Shown here: piece by piece, positions 33,591 to 42,151 of the stretch | Position numbering within the stretch: the first letter of the stretch is position 1 | How the letters are laid out: every line of letters begins with the position of its first letter | Assembly: GCA_021325635.1 (NCBI GenBank) | Contig: JAJPGV010000034.1 | Location: forward strand, 124,745-188,744 | Reading direction: 5' to 3' | DNA: 64,000 nt | DNA from: Chloroflexota bacterium | Lineage (GTDB): Bacteria; Chloroflexota; JAJPGV01 | Notes under the pieces: model-generated | Databases searched by the model: none | Told to the model about the DNA's origin: nothing | What the model saw: the letters and a program-made list of their open reading frames with translations, nothing else | Translations under genes and position numbers: made by a program

Positions 33591-35378
33591 ATGTCGACTG
33601 ACACACTGTTCCAACCGGAGCCCCAGGCAGCATTCGCGGAGCCGCTTCTCGCCGACGTGTCGTGCACGCATGCCCGGCAGGTGCTCGACTGCGATTTCGC
33701 CGCGATCTTCCTGACGCCTTCGGATTCGCCGGCCCAATGCCTGAGCGTCTCCGGGCAGCGCTCGAGCCTGTCGCCGCACGGACCCGGCGGATACGCAGCC
33801 TGGCCGGCCGAGCTGACGGCCATTCCCAGCACTGACCCCTTGCTCCTGTTCGGAGAAGCCACCTCATCAGCGCCGCTGCCCAACTGGGAGCTGGTGGAGA
33901 CAGAAGGCCTGCGCACGTTGGCCTGGATCCCACTTCGCCCCTCCGCCGGCCAGCTCGCGGCGCTGCTGTGCGGCTGGCGTGGCGATCGCCTGGTCAGCGC
34001 CGACCAGCGTCAGAGCCTGGAGGGGCTGCGGGAATTGGTTGGCGCCATGCTGGCCAACGAGCTCGAGCACCGGGAGACGATGCGCCAGCGCGCCGAGGCG
34101 CAGGCGCTGGCCGAGCTCGTACGCGACGGCGCTAAGGAGCACGACGTGGATCGGGCCATCACGCTGATCTGCGATCGCACCCGCGATCTCCTGCACGCCG
34201 ACTACGCCACCGTGGCCCTGCAGCAGGACACCGCGCGCCGGGTATGGCACGGGACCTCAGGACACGAAACGAACTGGCAGGCAACCACTCGCGGCCGTGG
34301 AATGGGCCCCACGGCTCGGGCCCTGGCCGAGGGACACGCCATCGTGCTGGAGCACATCGATGAGAACCCGGATCGCTCGCGCTTCCACACGCGCGAGGGC
34401 GGTCGCACCGCGGTGGCGGCGCCATTCACCGCCCGAGATGGCATTGCGGGAGCGCTGCACCTGGGCTGGCGAAGCGTGGTGGGCATCGGTCCTTCTCAGA
34501 TTCGCCTGGCCGAAGCGGCAGCCGGCTACGCTGCCGTGATCCTCGAGAATGCCCATGCGCACAACGCCCTCGAAGAGCGCGCCGCCGCGCTGGCCGAGTC
34601 CGAAGCGCAGCTGCGTCGGCTGTACAACGACGTCGAGGAGCGGGTGAACGAGCGCACTGCCGAGCTGCGAGCGGCCAACGAGGAGCTGCAGGCCTTCAGC
34701 TACTCGGTCTCGCACGATCTGCGTGCTCCGCTTCGCAGCATGGATGGCTTCTGCCAGCTGCTGCTGGAAGACTATGGAGATCGCCTCGACGCCACGGCTA
34801 AGGATTACCTGCGGCGGGTGCGCAACGCCAGTCAGCGCATGGCGGAGCTGATTGACGATCTGCTCGGCCTGGCTCAACTGACCCGAGCGGAGATGCGGCG
34901 GCAGCGGGTGGATTTGAGCGCCATGGCCCAGTCGATCGTCAAGTCGCTGCGGGAGCGTGACAACGATCGGCAGGTGATTGTGGCTATCGAGCCCGGGCTA
35001 GTCACACGAGGGGACCCCCATCTCCTGCGGGTGCTCCTGCAGAACCTGCTGCAGAATGCCTGGAAGTTCACGGCCAAGCACGCTACAGCCACCATCGAGG
35101 TCGGACAGACGACGGTGGAGGGCGAACGCGCCTTCTTCGTCAAAGACGACGGCGCGGGCTTCGACATGACCTATATAGACAAGCTCTTCTCGCCGTTTCA
35201 GCGTCTGCATGGCATTACGGAATTTGAAGGATCGGGCATCGGCCTGGCCACGGTGCAGCGCATCGTTCAACGGCATGGCGGACGAGCGTGGGCGAAAGGC
35301 CAGGTCGAGCATGGCGCGGCGTTTTACTTCACGCTGGGCGGGCCAGGCCGCGCGCGACCTGCAAAGCCAGCCTACTAG
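33591..35378 (+). CDS. Sensor histidine kinase with two GAF-like domains
   Basis: 595 residues, no transmembrane segment, so a cytoplasmic sensor. Two GAF-like regions (about 10-160 and 165-330) are followed by a coiled coil with VEERVNERTAELRAANEELQAF, a HisKA domain with the phospho-acceptor in YSVSHDLRAPLRS (His about 375), and HATPase_c with N box LLQNLLQNAWKFT, G1 DDGAGFDM and G2 GSGIGLATVQRI. This kinase part resembles phytochrome-type kinases; no chromophore Cys is apparent. No response regulator is adjacent. AGAGAAG-type site precedes ATG 33591. Confidence 0.88.
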   Translation: MSTDTLFQPEPQAAFAEPLLADVSCTHARQVLDCDFAAIFLTPSDSPAQCLSVSGQRSSLSPHGPGGYAAWPAELTAIPSTDPLLLFGEATSSAPLPNWELVETEGLRTLAWIPLRPSAGQLAALLCGWRGDRLVSADQRQSLEGLRELVGAMLANELEHRETMRQRAEAQALAELVRDGAKEHDVDRAITLICDRTRDLLHADYATVALQQDTARRVWHGTSGHETNWQATTRGRGMGPTARALAEGHAIVLEHIDENPDRSRFHTREGGRTAVAAPFTARDGIAGALHLGWRSVVGIGPSQIRLAEAAAGYAAVILENAHAHNALEERAAALAESEAQLRRLYNDVEERVNERTAELRAANEELQAFSYSVSHDLRAPLRSMDGFCQLLLEDYGDRLDATAKDYLRRVRNASQRMAELIDDLLGLAQLTRAEMRRQRVDLSAMAQSIVKSLRERDNDRQVIVAIEPGLVTRGDPHLLRVLLQNLLQNAWKFTAKHATATIEVGQTTVEGERAFFVKDDGAGFDMTYIDKLFSPFQRLHGITEFEGSGIGLATVQRIVQRHGGRAWAKGQVEHGAAFYFTLGGPGRARPAKPAY

Positions 35379-35398
35379 GCCCACGCGAAGCCGCTGCG

Positions 35399-36151
35399 CT
35401 ACCTTCCCCGCGGCTCGCCTGATGCGAGACTATCCATGAGACGGCCGAAGCCCTGGGGCGGATCGCCGATGGCAATCAGGCGCAAGGCCGCCCACATCAT
35501 GGCCGCGGCGGCGGCTACGACGGGCTTCCCGGTGTCGATTTCAAGCGTGCGAATGATGTCCACCACAGGCCAGCGTGGGCAGGCAATGTATACGCCATCG
35601 ACGTCCGGCTCGGAGCGCAGCAGATCGCGGGCGAGCTGGTAGGCGGCCCATGAAGGCTGCGTGGCAAAGTCCAGGTTGCGTTCCAGCCCCAGCCCTCGGG
35701 TCGCCACCACCTCAACGCCACAGGCAGACAGATAGGTGCGAATCTCGTCATTGCGAGTCTGAACGAACGGGGAAACGACGACGATCCGCCTCATTGCCAG
35801 CTGCTCCAGGGCATCGACGACCGATCGATTCGCCGTCGTGCATGGCAGGCCGGTCGCATCGCGCATGGCCTCCAGCAGCTCGTCGTCCGCGGCCGGCCCC
35901 CCGCTGGCCGTCGCCGGGGCACCGCCACTGACGATCGCGTCAGCACCCTCATTGGCCAGCCGGACGGCCCCCTCCACCAGCAAGCCGGAAAGGCGGTCCA
36001 CCTGATCGGCCACCAACCGCTGCACGGGCAGGCTCACGGTTACACCGCAGTACAGGACGCCCGCCGGGAGGAGCTTGCGGCACTCCTCCGAGGATGTGTC
36101 GAGGATCGCGGGAGAGACGTGCCCAATCCGCGCCCTCCAGCCGTACATCAT
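35399..36151 (-). CDS. Asp/Glu racemase-superfamily protein, arylmalonate decarboxylase-like
   Basis: 250 residues, paralogue of the protein at 21226-21972 with the same MYGWR opening. VVSPFVQTRNDEIRTYLSACGVEVV and YIACPRWPVVDIIRTLEIDTGKPVV carry the second-half Cys; the first superfamily Cys position reads SGGAPATAS, so again a one-Cys enzyme. GGAG eight bases before ATG 36151 supports that start (a second ATG follows at once). It lies between the histidine kinase and the UbiB gene without evident operon partners. Reaction likely decarboxylation or isomerisation of a small dicarboxylate; not proven. Confidence 0.8.
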   Translation of the reverse strand: MMYGWRARIGHVSPAILDTSSEECRKLLPAGVLYCGVTVSLPVQRLVADQVDRLSGLLVEGAVRLANEGADAIVSGGAPATASGGPAADDELLEAMRDATGLPCTTANRSVVDALEQLAMRRIVVVSPFVQTRNDEIRTYLSACGVEVVATRGLGLERNLDFATQPSWAAYQLARDLLRSEPDVDGVYIACPRWPVVDIIRTLEIDTGKPVVAAAAAMMWAALRLIAIGDPPQGFGRLMDSLASGEPRGR

Positions 36152-36239
36152 TGCCAGGCTCCGGTCACCGAGACTCTTCGGCGCAAGCTTAGCGGCACGC
36201 CGGCACACAGCTACGTCTGGGTGGGAACTGGGCTGCGGC

Positions 36240-37913
36240 TCAGTGCAAGCGGGCGCGGAGGGTCATCCAGGCCAAATAGATGCCGAGAGTGGCGGCGATC
36301 GTCACACCCACGCCCACCAGCGCGGTGGTCAACGTGGCGGCAATACCAGCCGGGTAGATCAGCATCAGCACGGATACGCCAATGACCAGGGACGACGTGA
36401 TCATGCCCAGGATTACGCGGTTGACCAGCCGCTCGAGGCGTCTTAGCAGCGGCTCCACGCCGACCGGACGCATCCCGACCTCGATGCCGCCGCGCTCCAG
36501 GTCGCCCAGGAGTCTGCGGAGATGCTGGGGCAGCTCCATGCCGAGCTTGGCTCCGTCAAAGGTCGCACGCGCGGCGCGGTGAGCCCACACCCGCGGTGCG
36601 AACCGCCGGAGCATGAGCTGCCGAGCGTACGGCTCGATCAGCTGGGTGAGGCTGAAGGTGGCATCGATCTCTCCGACGAGGCTCTCGAGCATGCCCAGGG
36701 TTTTCAGCAGCAGGGCGAGGTTCGGAGGCAGCTGCAGCTGATGGCGGCGAACGACCGCCAGCGTGTCACCAATCACACGGCTGAATCGCAGCTCGCCGAG
36801 TGGGTGGCCGTAGTAGCGGGAGAGCAGATGCTCCAGGTCCTGGCGCAGCAGGCCGCGGTCCACCCTGCGCCGAGCAACGCCCAGCTCGAAGAATGCCTCC
36901 ACCATCTGGTCGGCGTCCTGACTCGTCACGGCCAGCAGGGTGGTGATCAGGTGCTCCTGCGTACGCTCATCCACCTGTCCCACCATGCCGAAATCAATCA
37001 GCCCGGTTCGTCCATTCCGCTCGAATAGGAGGTTCCCGGGATGCGGGTCTGCGTGGAAGAATCCGTCCTCGAAGACCATCTGCAGGAAAACCCTGGCCGT
37101 CTCTCGAGCCAGTGTGGCTCGGTCGAACGTCCCGGCTTCCACGTCGCCGAGATCCGATACCTTGGTCCCGCGCACGCGTTCGAGCGTCAATACGCGAGCG
37201 GTGCTGAGATCCCAATGCACCCGAGGGATGTGGATAAACGGATCGTCCCGAAAGTTTTCGGCGAAGCGCTCGATATTACGGCCCTCGCGCACGTAGTCCA
37301 GCTCCGCTCGGAGCGTCTGTGCGAATTCCTGGGCAATGCCGACGAGGTCATACTGATCGGCCAGATCCCAGCGCCGGCTCGCCGCCGCGGCCAAACTCTG
37401 CAGGATGTCCAGGTCTTCCTCCACCTGCTCCACCACGCCCGGCCGGCGAACCTTGACGACGACCTCGGTTCCGTCGTTCAGCGTCGCGGCGTGCGCCTGC
37501 CCAATCGAAGCCGCGGCCAGGGGCGTGGCATCGAAGCTGGCGAACAGCTGCTCGATGGGGCGGCCCAGCTCGGAGATGATGATGGCCTCGATAACTGAGC
37601 CTGGCTCGGCCGGCGCCGCATCCTGCAGCTTGGCCAGCTCGGCCTCATACTCCGGCGGCAGCAGATCGGCCCGCGTGGACAGGATCTGACCGATCTTGAT
37701 GAAGGTCGTGCCGACCTCCTCCAATGCCAAACGCAAGTGCTCGGGGCGCGTCGGCGCTCGGCCGGCAGGGCCAGGGCGATGCAGTGGCACGAAACGGCGC
37801 AATCCAAGCAGGCTGATCAGGTAGCCGAGCCCGTGATGGGCAAGTGCCGCGGCTATCTGGCGGTAGCGCTGCCTGTGCTGCGCCTTGAATACGCGGCCCG
37901 ACGTCCTGGTCAT
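36240..37913 (-). CDS. ubiB: UbiB/AarF/ABC1-family atypical kinase
   Basis: 557 residues. Diagnostic motifs: the K-x-G-Q motif FIKIGQILSTRADLLP, the Ala-rich loop PLAAASIGQAHAA in place of a P-loop, VVVKVRRPGV with the ATP Lys, GFFHADPHPGNLL (catalytic loop) and GLIDFGMVG (metal Asp). Two hydrophobic helices at the C-terminus (VILGMITSSLVIGVSVLML and TALVGVGVTIAATLGIYL) would anchor it in the membrane, as in UbiB. The family supports ubiquinone or other isoprenoid-lipid metabolism. It is read alone; no quinone genes are next to it. Confidence 0.9.
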   Translation of the reverse strand: MTRTSGRVFKAQHRQRYRQIAAALAHHGLGYLISLLGLRRFVPLHRPGPAGRAPTRPEHLRLALEEVGTTFIKIGQILSTRADLLPPEYEAELAKLQDAAPAEPGSVIEAIIISELGRPIEQLFASFDATPLAAASIGQAHAATLNDGTEVVVKVRRPGVVEQVEEDLDILQSLAAAASRRWDLADQYDLVGIAQEFAQTLRAELDYVREGRNIERFAENFRDDPFIHIPRVHWDLSTARVLTLERVRGTKVSDLGDVEAGTFDRATLARETARVFLQMVFEDGFFHADPHPGNLLFERNGRTGLIDFGMVGQVDERTQEHLITTLLAVTSQDADQMVEAFFELGVARRRVDRGLLRQDLEHLLSRYYGHPLGELRFSRVIGDTLAVVRRHQLQLPPNLALLLKTLGMLESLVGEIDATFSLTQLIEPYARQLMLRRFAPRVWAHRAARATFDGAKLGMELPQHLRRLLGDLERGGIEVGMRPVGVEPLLRRLERLVNRVILGMITSSLVIGVSVLMLIYPAGIAATLTTALVGVGVTIAATLGIYLAWMTLRARLH

Positions 37914-38013
37914 CCAGCCTCAGGCTAGTCCACATTCCGTAGTCGGAGCGTGAACGTCCGATAAACAAAGCCTTGCCCAACTAATGCGGTTGGGCGCGCG
38001 AAGCCGGCTTCCC

Positions 38014-39102
38014 TTAGACGATCATCAGATGATGGACCGGCGGGAGCTGGTGCGCCAGCTTACGCCACGAAGCGCCGCCATCAGCGCTGGTCCACACGTG
38101 CCCCTCGGTCGTGCCAAAGCACACGGCGCTGCTGTCAGGGGTCCCGGCTGCGTCGAGGCCCCACACCGCGTGGAAGAAGTTGGCCGGCAGGCCGCCGCGC
38201 CCGCACAGGTTGTCCCACGTCTGGCCGCCGTCGCTCGAGCGATGGATGGTGAAGTCGGCCCCCTTTGGTCGCCGTTCCGCGGAGGGCGTGGAGAAGAATT
38301 CGAAGTCCGAGTTGCGCGGGCCGCGCCAGTGCGGCGGTGTTTCGTCGCCGATGGCGATGAACACGGTCTCACGCTCCAGCGGCAGCGAGGCGATAGCATC
38401 CTCACAGTAAACCGACTTGGGCATTGCCAGCCGATCGTTGAGGTTCTCCCAGCTGTCTCCGGCGTCCCGGCTGCGGAAGAGCCCGTAGCCGTGGCTCCCG
38501 TCGTAGGGCGGGCTGTCGGCGCCTGTCGACAGAAAGACCAGGTTGGGGTCGCTCGGTGAGAGCAGCACCTTGTGCTGGTCATGGCATACGCCCTCCAGCA
38601 CACGCCAGCTCTTGCCGCCGTCCTCGCTGCGAATGATGTCCCCAACTTCAACCGCGGCGTAGATGAGCCGCGAATCAGCTGGCGACACCGCGATGCCGCG
38701 CACGTGAGCGGGACCCCGAGGGTTGCTCCAGATGCTGGCATTGGGCAGCTGCCGCACCCCCTCCAGCTCGCGCCAGTGCTTGCCGGCATCCTCCGTCACG
38801 AACATGGCGGCCGGGTTGGTGCCGACGTAGAAGCGATCCGGGTTGGACGGGTCGACGGCACAGGAGACGATGTTCAGGACCGGCAGGTCGCCGCTGACGT
38901 CGGTCCAGTGCTCTCCGCGGTCTCGGCTGTGGAACACTCCGCCCGGATAGAAGCCGGCCAGGATGCGACTGCGATCCGGGTTCGCCCCCAGGCATTTGAT
39001 GTTGTTCGCCTGCGGATGCGCGAACCGCTGGCACACTTCGACCGCGCCGCTCTGCTCGTCCGCTGACAAGATCCTGTCGCGCGAGCTGATCAACAACTTC
39101 AC
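38014..39102 (-). CDS. BNR/Asp-box beta-propeller protein
   Basis: 362 residues with six Asp-box motifs (S/T-x-D-x-G-x-x-W): SRDRGEHW, TEDAGKHW, SEDGGKSW, SRDAGDSW, SSDGGQTW and SADGGASW, spaced about 45-60 residues. This is the sialidase/VPS10/YCF48-type propeller. No signal peptide and no sialidase Arg triad are evident, so an enzymatic role cannot be claimed; many such proteins are of unknown function. GAAGGGG eight bases before GTG 39102 (MKLLISSRD) favours that start over GTG 39123. Confidence 0.8.
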   Translation of the reverse strand: MKLLISSRDRILSADEQSGAVEVCQRFAHPQANNIKCLGANPDRSRILAGFYPGGVFHSRDRGEHWTDVSGDLPVLNIVSCAVDPSNPDRFYVGTNPAAMFVTEDAGKHWRELEGVRQLPNASIWSNPRGPAHVRGIAVSPADSRLIYAAVEVGDIIRSEDGGKSWRVLEGVCHDQHKVLLSPSDPNLVFLSTGADSPPYDGSHGYGLFRSRDAGDSWENLNDRLAMPKSVYCEDAIASLPLERETVFIAIGDETPPHWRGPRNSDFEFFSTPSAERRPKGADFTIHRSSDGGQTWDNLCGRGGLPANFFHAVWGLDAAGTPDSSAVCFGTTEGHVWTSADGGASWRKLAHQLPPVHHLMIV

Positions 39103-39206
39103 GGATGTCACCCCTTCATGCACAGTTGCGTTTCGATGGCCATCCTAGCACCGCCCCCTGCCAGGCAGCCGTGCATCCTCCCGCGCCAACGCATCACCCG
39201 GGCAAG

Positions 39207-40487
39207 CTATTTCAGCACCTCCTTGGCGATGCTGGCGCCCTTGAGGAAGACCGGGTTCATCTCTTCGCTGTTGAAGTCCACATAGGTCTTGCCCGGATCC
39301 ACCGCCCCGTCCTTGTCGACGGCTGGGACATCGGTCCGCCGGCTGTTGTACCCAGTGGCCTTGGCATAGATCTGCTGGCCTTCCTGGCTCAGCAGCCAGT
39401 TGGCGAACACCTTGGCCGCGTTCGGATGCGGCCCCTTGGCCATGATCCCAATGGAACCGGTGCCGTTGCTGATGGCGGAGGCGGCAGGATCCGGATCGAG
39501 CAGCGGCTTCACGTCCTTCATGTCTACGCCCTGGCTGGACAGGAGCGATAAGCCCTCGGGCGCGATACCCATGCCGACCGGATACTGGCTGCGCACGACC
39601 CACTCCACGAGCTGCCGCCGGTCCTGCGTCACCACCGGCTGGAGGGCTTGCAGGAAGGACCTCAGTGAGTCTTCCCCCTTGGCTTGCAGCCAGGCTGCCA
39701 TCATCAGGGTGCCGGCCGAAGGCACCCGCGGATCTTGAAGAGCGACGCGCCCCTTCCACTGCGGGTCCTTGAGCTGCTCGAGCTTGCTCAGCTGCGTTTC
39801 GGGCGTCGTGGCCCGGTTGACGTACGCCGCCCACAGCACCTGGCTGGAGAAGGCGTAGGAGATGGACTTGTCCTTGTCCTCCCAACCGGCGTTGAAGCCA
39901 TGCAGCCACTTGCTGTCGTCGAGCACTTCCGGCAGGAGCAGCGCTGGGCGAACGGGGTCGAGCGCCTGCAACGGCTTCAGGCCGCCGTACATCAGCACCG
40001 AGCTGTGCATGACCACATCCCAGTTGAACTGCCCGGCGGCGCGCTCGCCGGTCAGCTTGGGCACGAGCTCCGCCTGCCCCGTCGTGGCCAGGGACTCGAC
40101 GGTAATGCCGTACTTCTTCTGGAAAGCGTCCAAAATCGATCGGTAGACGTCCCCCGGCGGGACGATGACCGAGACTTTCCCTTCCTGCTTGCCAGCGGCC
40201 AGCGCCTTGTCCCACTGCGCCTGCCAATCGGCTGGCGCGGCCACCGCCGCGGATGCGGATCCCGTGGCCGACGCGGAAGCGGCGGGTTTAGCCGCGGCTG
40301 ATGAGGCTGCCGGCTTCGCCGACGCTGAGGCCGGCGCCGAGCTGGCAGCGGCCTGCGAGGCGGCCGCACTCGGCTTCGTGGCGGAGGACACGGGGCCGCT
40401 GGATGGGGGTGCCGCCTGTCCCCCACAGGCCGAAAGCAGCGCCAATCCCGTGAGGGCCGCCGGCAGTCGCATACGGACGAATGTCAT
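39207..40487 (-). CDS. Extracellular solute-binding lipoprotein, family 1 type
   Basis: 426 residues from ATG 40487, with GGAGGGG in front. Signal peptide with lipobox LLSAC, then a very long low-complexity tether of Ala, Ser, Pro and Lys to about residue 85, then the binding domain: ALAAGKQEGKVSVIVPPGD, AFQKKYGITVESL, NWDVVMHSSVLMYGG, HPNAAKVFANWLLSQEGQQIYAKATGYNSRRTDVP. Related to the lipoprotein at 31774-33000. No operon partner is adjacent: the next minus-strand gene is 105 bp away and unrelated. Ligand unknown. Confidence 0.87.
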   Translation of the reverse strand: MTFVRMRLPAALTGLALLSACGGQAAPPSSGPVSSATKPSAAASQAAASSAPASASAKPAASSAAAKPAASASATGSASAAVAAPADWQAQWDKALAAGKQEGKVSVIVPPGDVYRSILDAFQKKYGITVESLATTGQAELVPKLTGERAAGQFNWDVVMHSSVLMYGGLKPLQALDPVRPALLLPEVLDDSKWLHGFNAGWEDKDKSISYAFSSQVLWAAYVNRATTPETQLSKLEQLKDPQWKGRVALQDPRVPSAGTLMMAAWLQAKGEDSLRSFLQALQPVVTQDRRQLVEWVVRSQYPVGMGIAPEGLSLLSSQGVDMKDVKPLLDPDPAASAISNGTGSIGIMAKGPHPNAAKVFANWLLSQEGQQIYAKATGYNSRRTDVPAVDKDGAVDPGKTYVDFNSEEMNPVFLKGASIAKEVLK

Positions 40488-40588
40488 GTTCCCCTCCAAT
40501 CCTCGACGTCGAGTTCACGGATTGTACGCCTCTCATCGATTGCTTCACCTGGTGCCCGAGCGGCCCGAACATGGCATGCTGAGGAGCC

Positions 40589-41563
40589 ATGCAGGTAGCA
40601 GTGTTGGACGACTACAGCCATGTCTTCGAGGACGATCCCAGCATTCAGCGGCTGCGGCAGCGTGTGCCGGTGACGGTGTTCACCGAGAAGCTGCCGTCGC
40701 TGGATCATCTGCGCGAATATGAGGTGCTCATCGCGCTGCGCGAGCGGACAACCTTCGATCGCGCCTTCTTCGCCGCTTTGCCCGGCCTCGAGCTGCTCGC
40801 TCAAACCGGTGGCCACGGTTACCACCTCGATCTGACGGCCGCCACTGAGGCCGGCGTCCTGGTAGCGTTGGCCCCCAGCGCCGGCGCCGCCTCCACGATC
40901 GAGCTGACGATGGGCTTGATGATCGCCGCGCTGCGCCGCATTCCGCAGACGGATCGCGCCATCCGCGCGGGCCAGTGGCCGCTGGTGCTGGGCCGCACGC
41001 TGTCGGGCAAACGGCTGGGCATCCTGGGGCTCGGACGAGTTGGGGGCGGCGTAGCACGCGCGGCCCAGGGCTTTGGCATGGAGGTGTGTGCCTGGGGACC
41101 GACACTCGACGCCCAGCGCGCCGAGGCTGCCGGCGTGACCTTCATGCCGCTCGACGAGCTGCTGGCTGCCTCGGACGTGGTATCGATTCATCTCACACTC
41201 TCGGACAAGAGCAGAGGCCTCATGGACGAGCCGCGGCTGCGGCTCATTGGCCCCCGAGGCCTGCTGGTCAACACTGCCCGAGGCGCCATCGTCGACCAGC
41301 AGGCCCTGGCCCGCTTGCTTGCCGAAGGCGCTCTGGGCGGGGCTGCTCTCGACGTTTTCGAACAGGAGCCGCTGCCCGCGGGATCGCCCCTGCGGGAGCT
41401 CGACAACGTGGTCCTGACCTCTCATTTGGGCTGGCCGGCCGACACGACCTATCGGTCGATGGGCGAGAACGCGGTCAAGGCGATCGAGGCCTACCTCGAC
41501 GGCCAGCTCACGACTGCCCTCAACCCTGACGCCCTCGCTCACCGGGCGCCGCGGCAGGGCTGA
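40589..41563 (+). CDS. D-2-hydroxyacid dehydrogenase
   Basis: 324 residues. NAD-binding LGILGLGRVGGGVA and the catalytic Arg (NTARGAIVD), Glu (DVFEQEPLP) and His (LTSHLGWP) are all present, as in the phosphoglycerate/glycerate/formate dehydrogenase family. The pattern TGGHGYHLDLTAATEAGV is typical of the SerA-like group. GAGGAG seven bases before ATG 40589 fixes the start. Substrate cannot be told from sequence. Confidence 0.88.
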   Translation: MQVAVLDDYSHVFEDDPSIQRLRQRVPVTVFTEKLPSLDHLREYEVLIALRERTTFDRAFFAALPGLELLAQTGGHGYHLDLTAATEAGVLVALAPSAGAASTIELTMGLMIAALRRIPQTDRAIRAGQWPLVLGRTLSGKRLGILGLGRVGGGVARAAQGFGMEVCAWGPTLDAQRAEAAGVTFMPLDELLAASDVVSIHLTLSDKSRGLMDEPRLRLIGPRGLLVNTARGAIVDQQALARLLAEGALGGAALDVFEQEPLPAGSPLRELDNVVLTSHLGWPADTTYRSMGENAVKAIEAYLDGQLTTALNPDALAHRAPRQG

Positions 41564-41625
41564 GGGCAGCATTCGCTCGCCGGTTGCGAAAATGGCCGGG
41601 GCGGGGAGCGGCCTATGCTTGAGTC

Positions 41626-42039
41626 GTGCGCTCGTCGGGGGAGGCGGTTGGACAGCACGTGCGCAGAGTCGCGTCGCGGGCGATGCGACTGCGCTGTCCA
41701 TCCTGCGGGCAAGCGCGAGCGTTCTCGTCATGGTTCGCCATGCTCGAACGCTGCCCGTACTGCCATTTCTGGTTCGAGCGCGAAGAGGGCTATTTCATAG
41801 GCGCCACCGCGGTCAATCTGGTAGCCGCTGAGACCGTGCCCGTGATCGTGTTCATCACCGTCGCCGCCAGCACCTGGCCGGCGGTGAATTGGACGCTGCT
41901 GGAGGCACTTTGCCTGGCGCTGGCCATCCTCGTGCCGCTGGCGCTGTTTCCCTTCGCCCGCGCGCTGTGGCTGGCCATCGATCTCGTGATCCGGCCGATC
42001 CAGCCACAGGAGTTCGAACGCCGCCACGGCCTGGAGTGA
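41626..42039 (+). CDS. DUF983-type zinc-ribbon membrane protein
   Basis: 137 residues. LRCPSCGQARAF and ERCPYCHFWFEREEGYFIGA form a four-Cys zinc ribbon followed by two hydrophobic segments (VPVIVFITVAA; CLALAILVPLALFPFARAL), the DUF983 layout. Function of the family is unknown. The start is uncertain: GTG 41626, GTG 41659 and ATG 41683 are all in frame, with a GGGGGAGG just after the first. It lies in the same direction as the dehydrogenase and the channel-like gene. Confidence 0.75.
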   Translation: MRSSGEAVGQHVRRVASRAMRLRCPSCGQARAFSSWFAMLERCPYCHFWFEREEGYFIGATAVNLVAAETVPVIVFITVAASTWPAVNWTLLEALCLALAILVPLALFPFARALWLAIDLVIRPIQPQEFERRHGLE

Positions 42040-42151
42040 GCTGCCCGCCGGCATGTCGAGCTCATTCGCGGTAACCTGAACCGATGGCTCACCTGTTCCC
42101 GGCTGGGGGCCTCCGACGGCTGTGCGGCCATCGCGGGCAGACAAGCCGGTG

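Noticed and set aside
39145-40227. A 360-codon open frame on the minus strand
   Set aside because: It lies in another frame of the solute-binding lipoprotein at 39207-40487; its Arg/Gly/Ala-rich product has no family features while the other frame has a signal peptide and binding-protein motifs.
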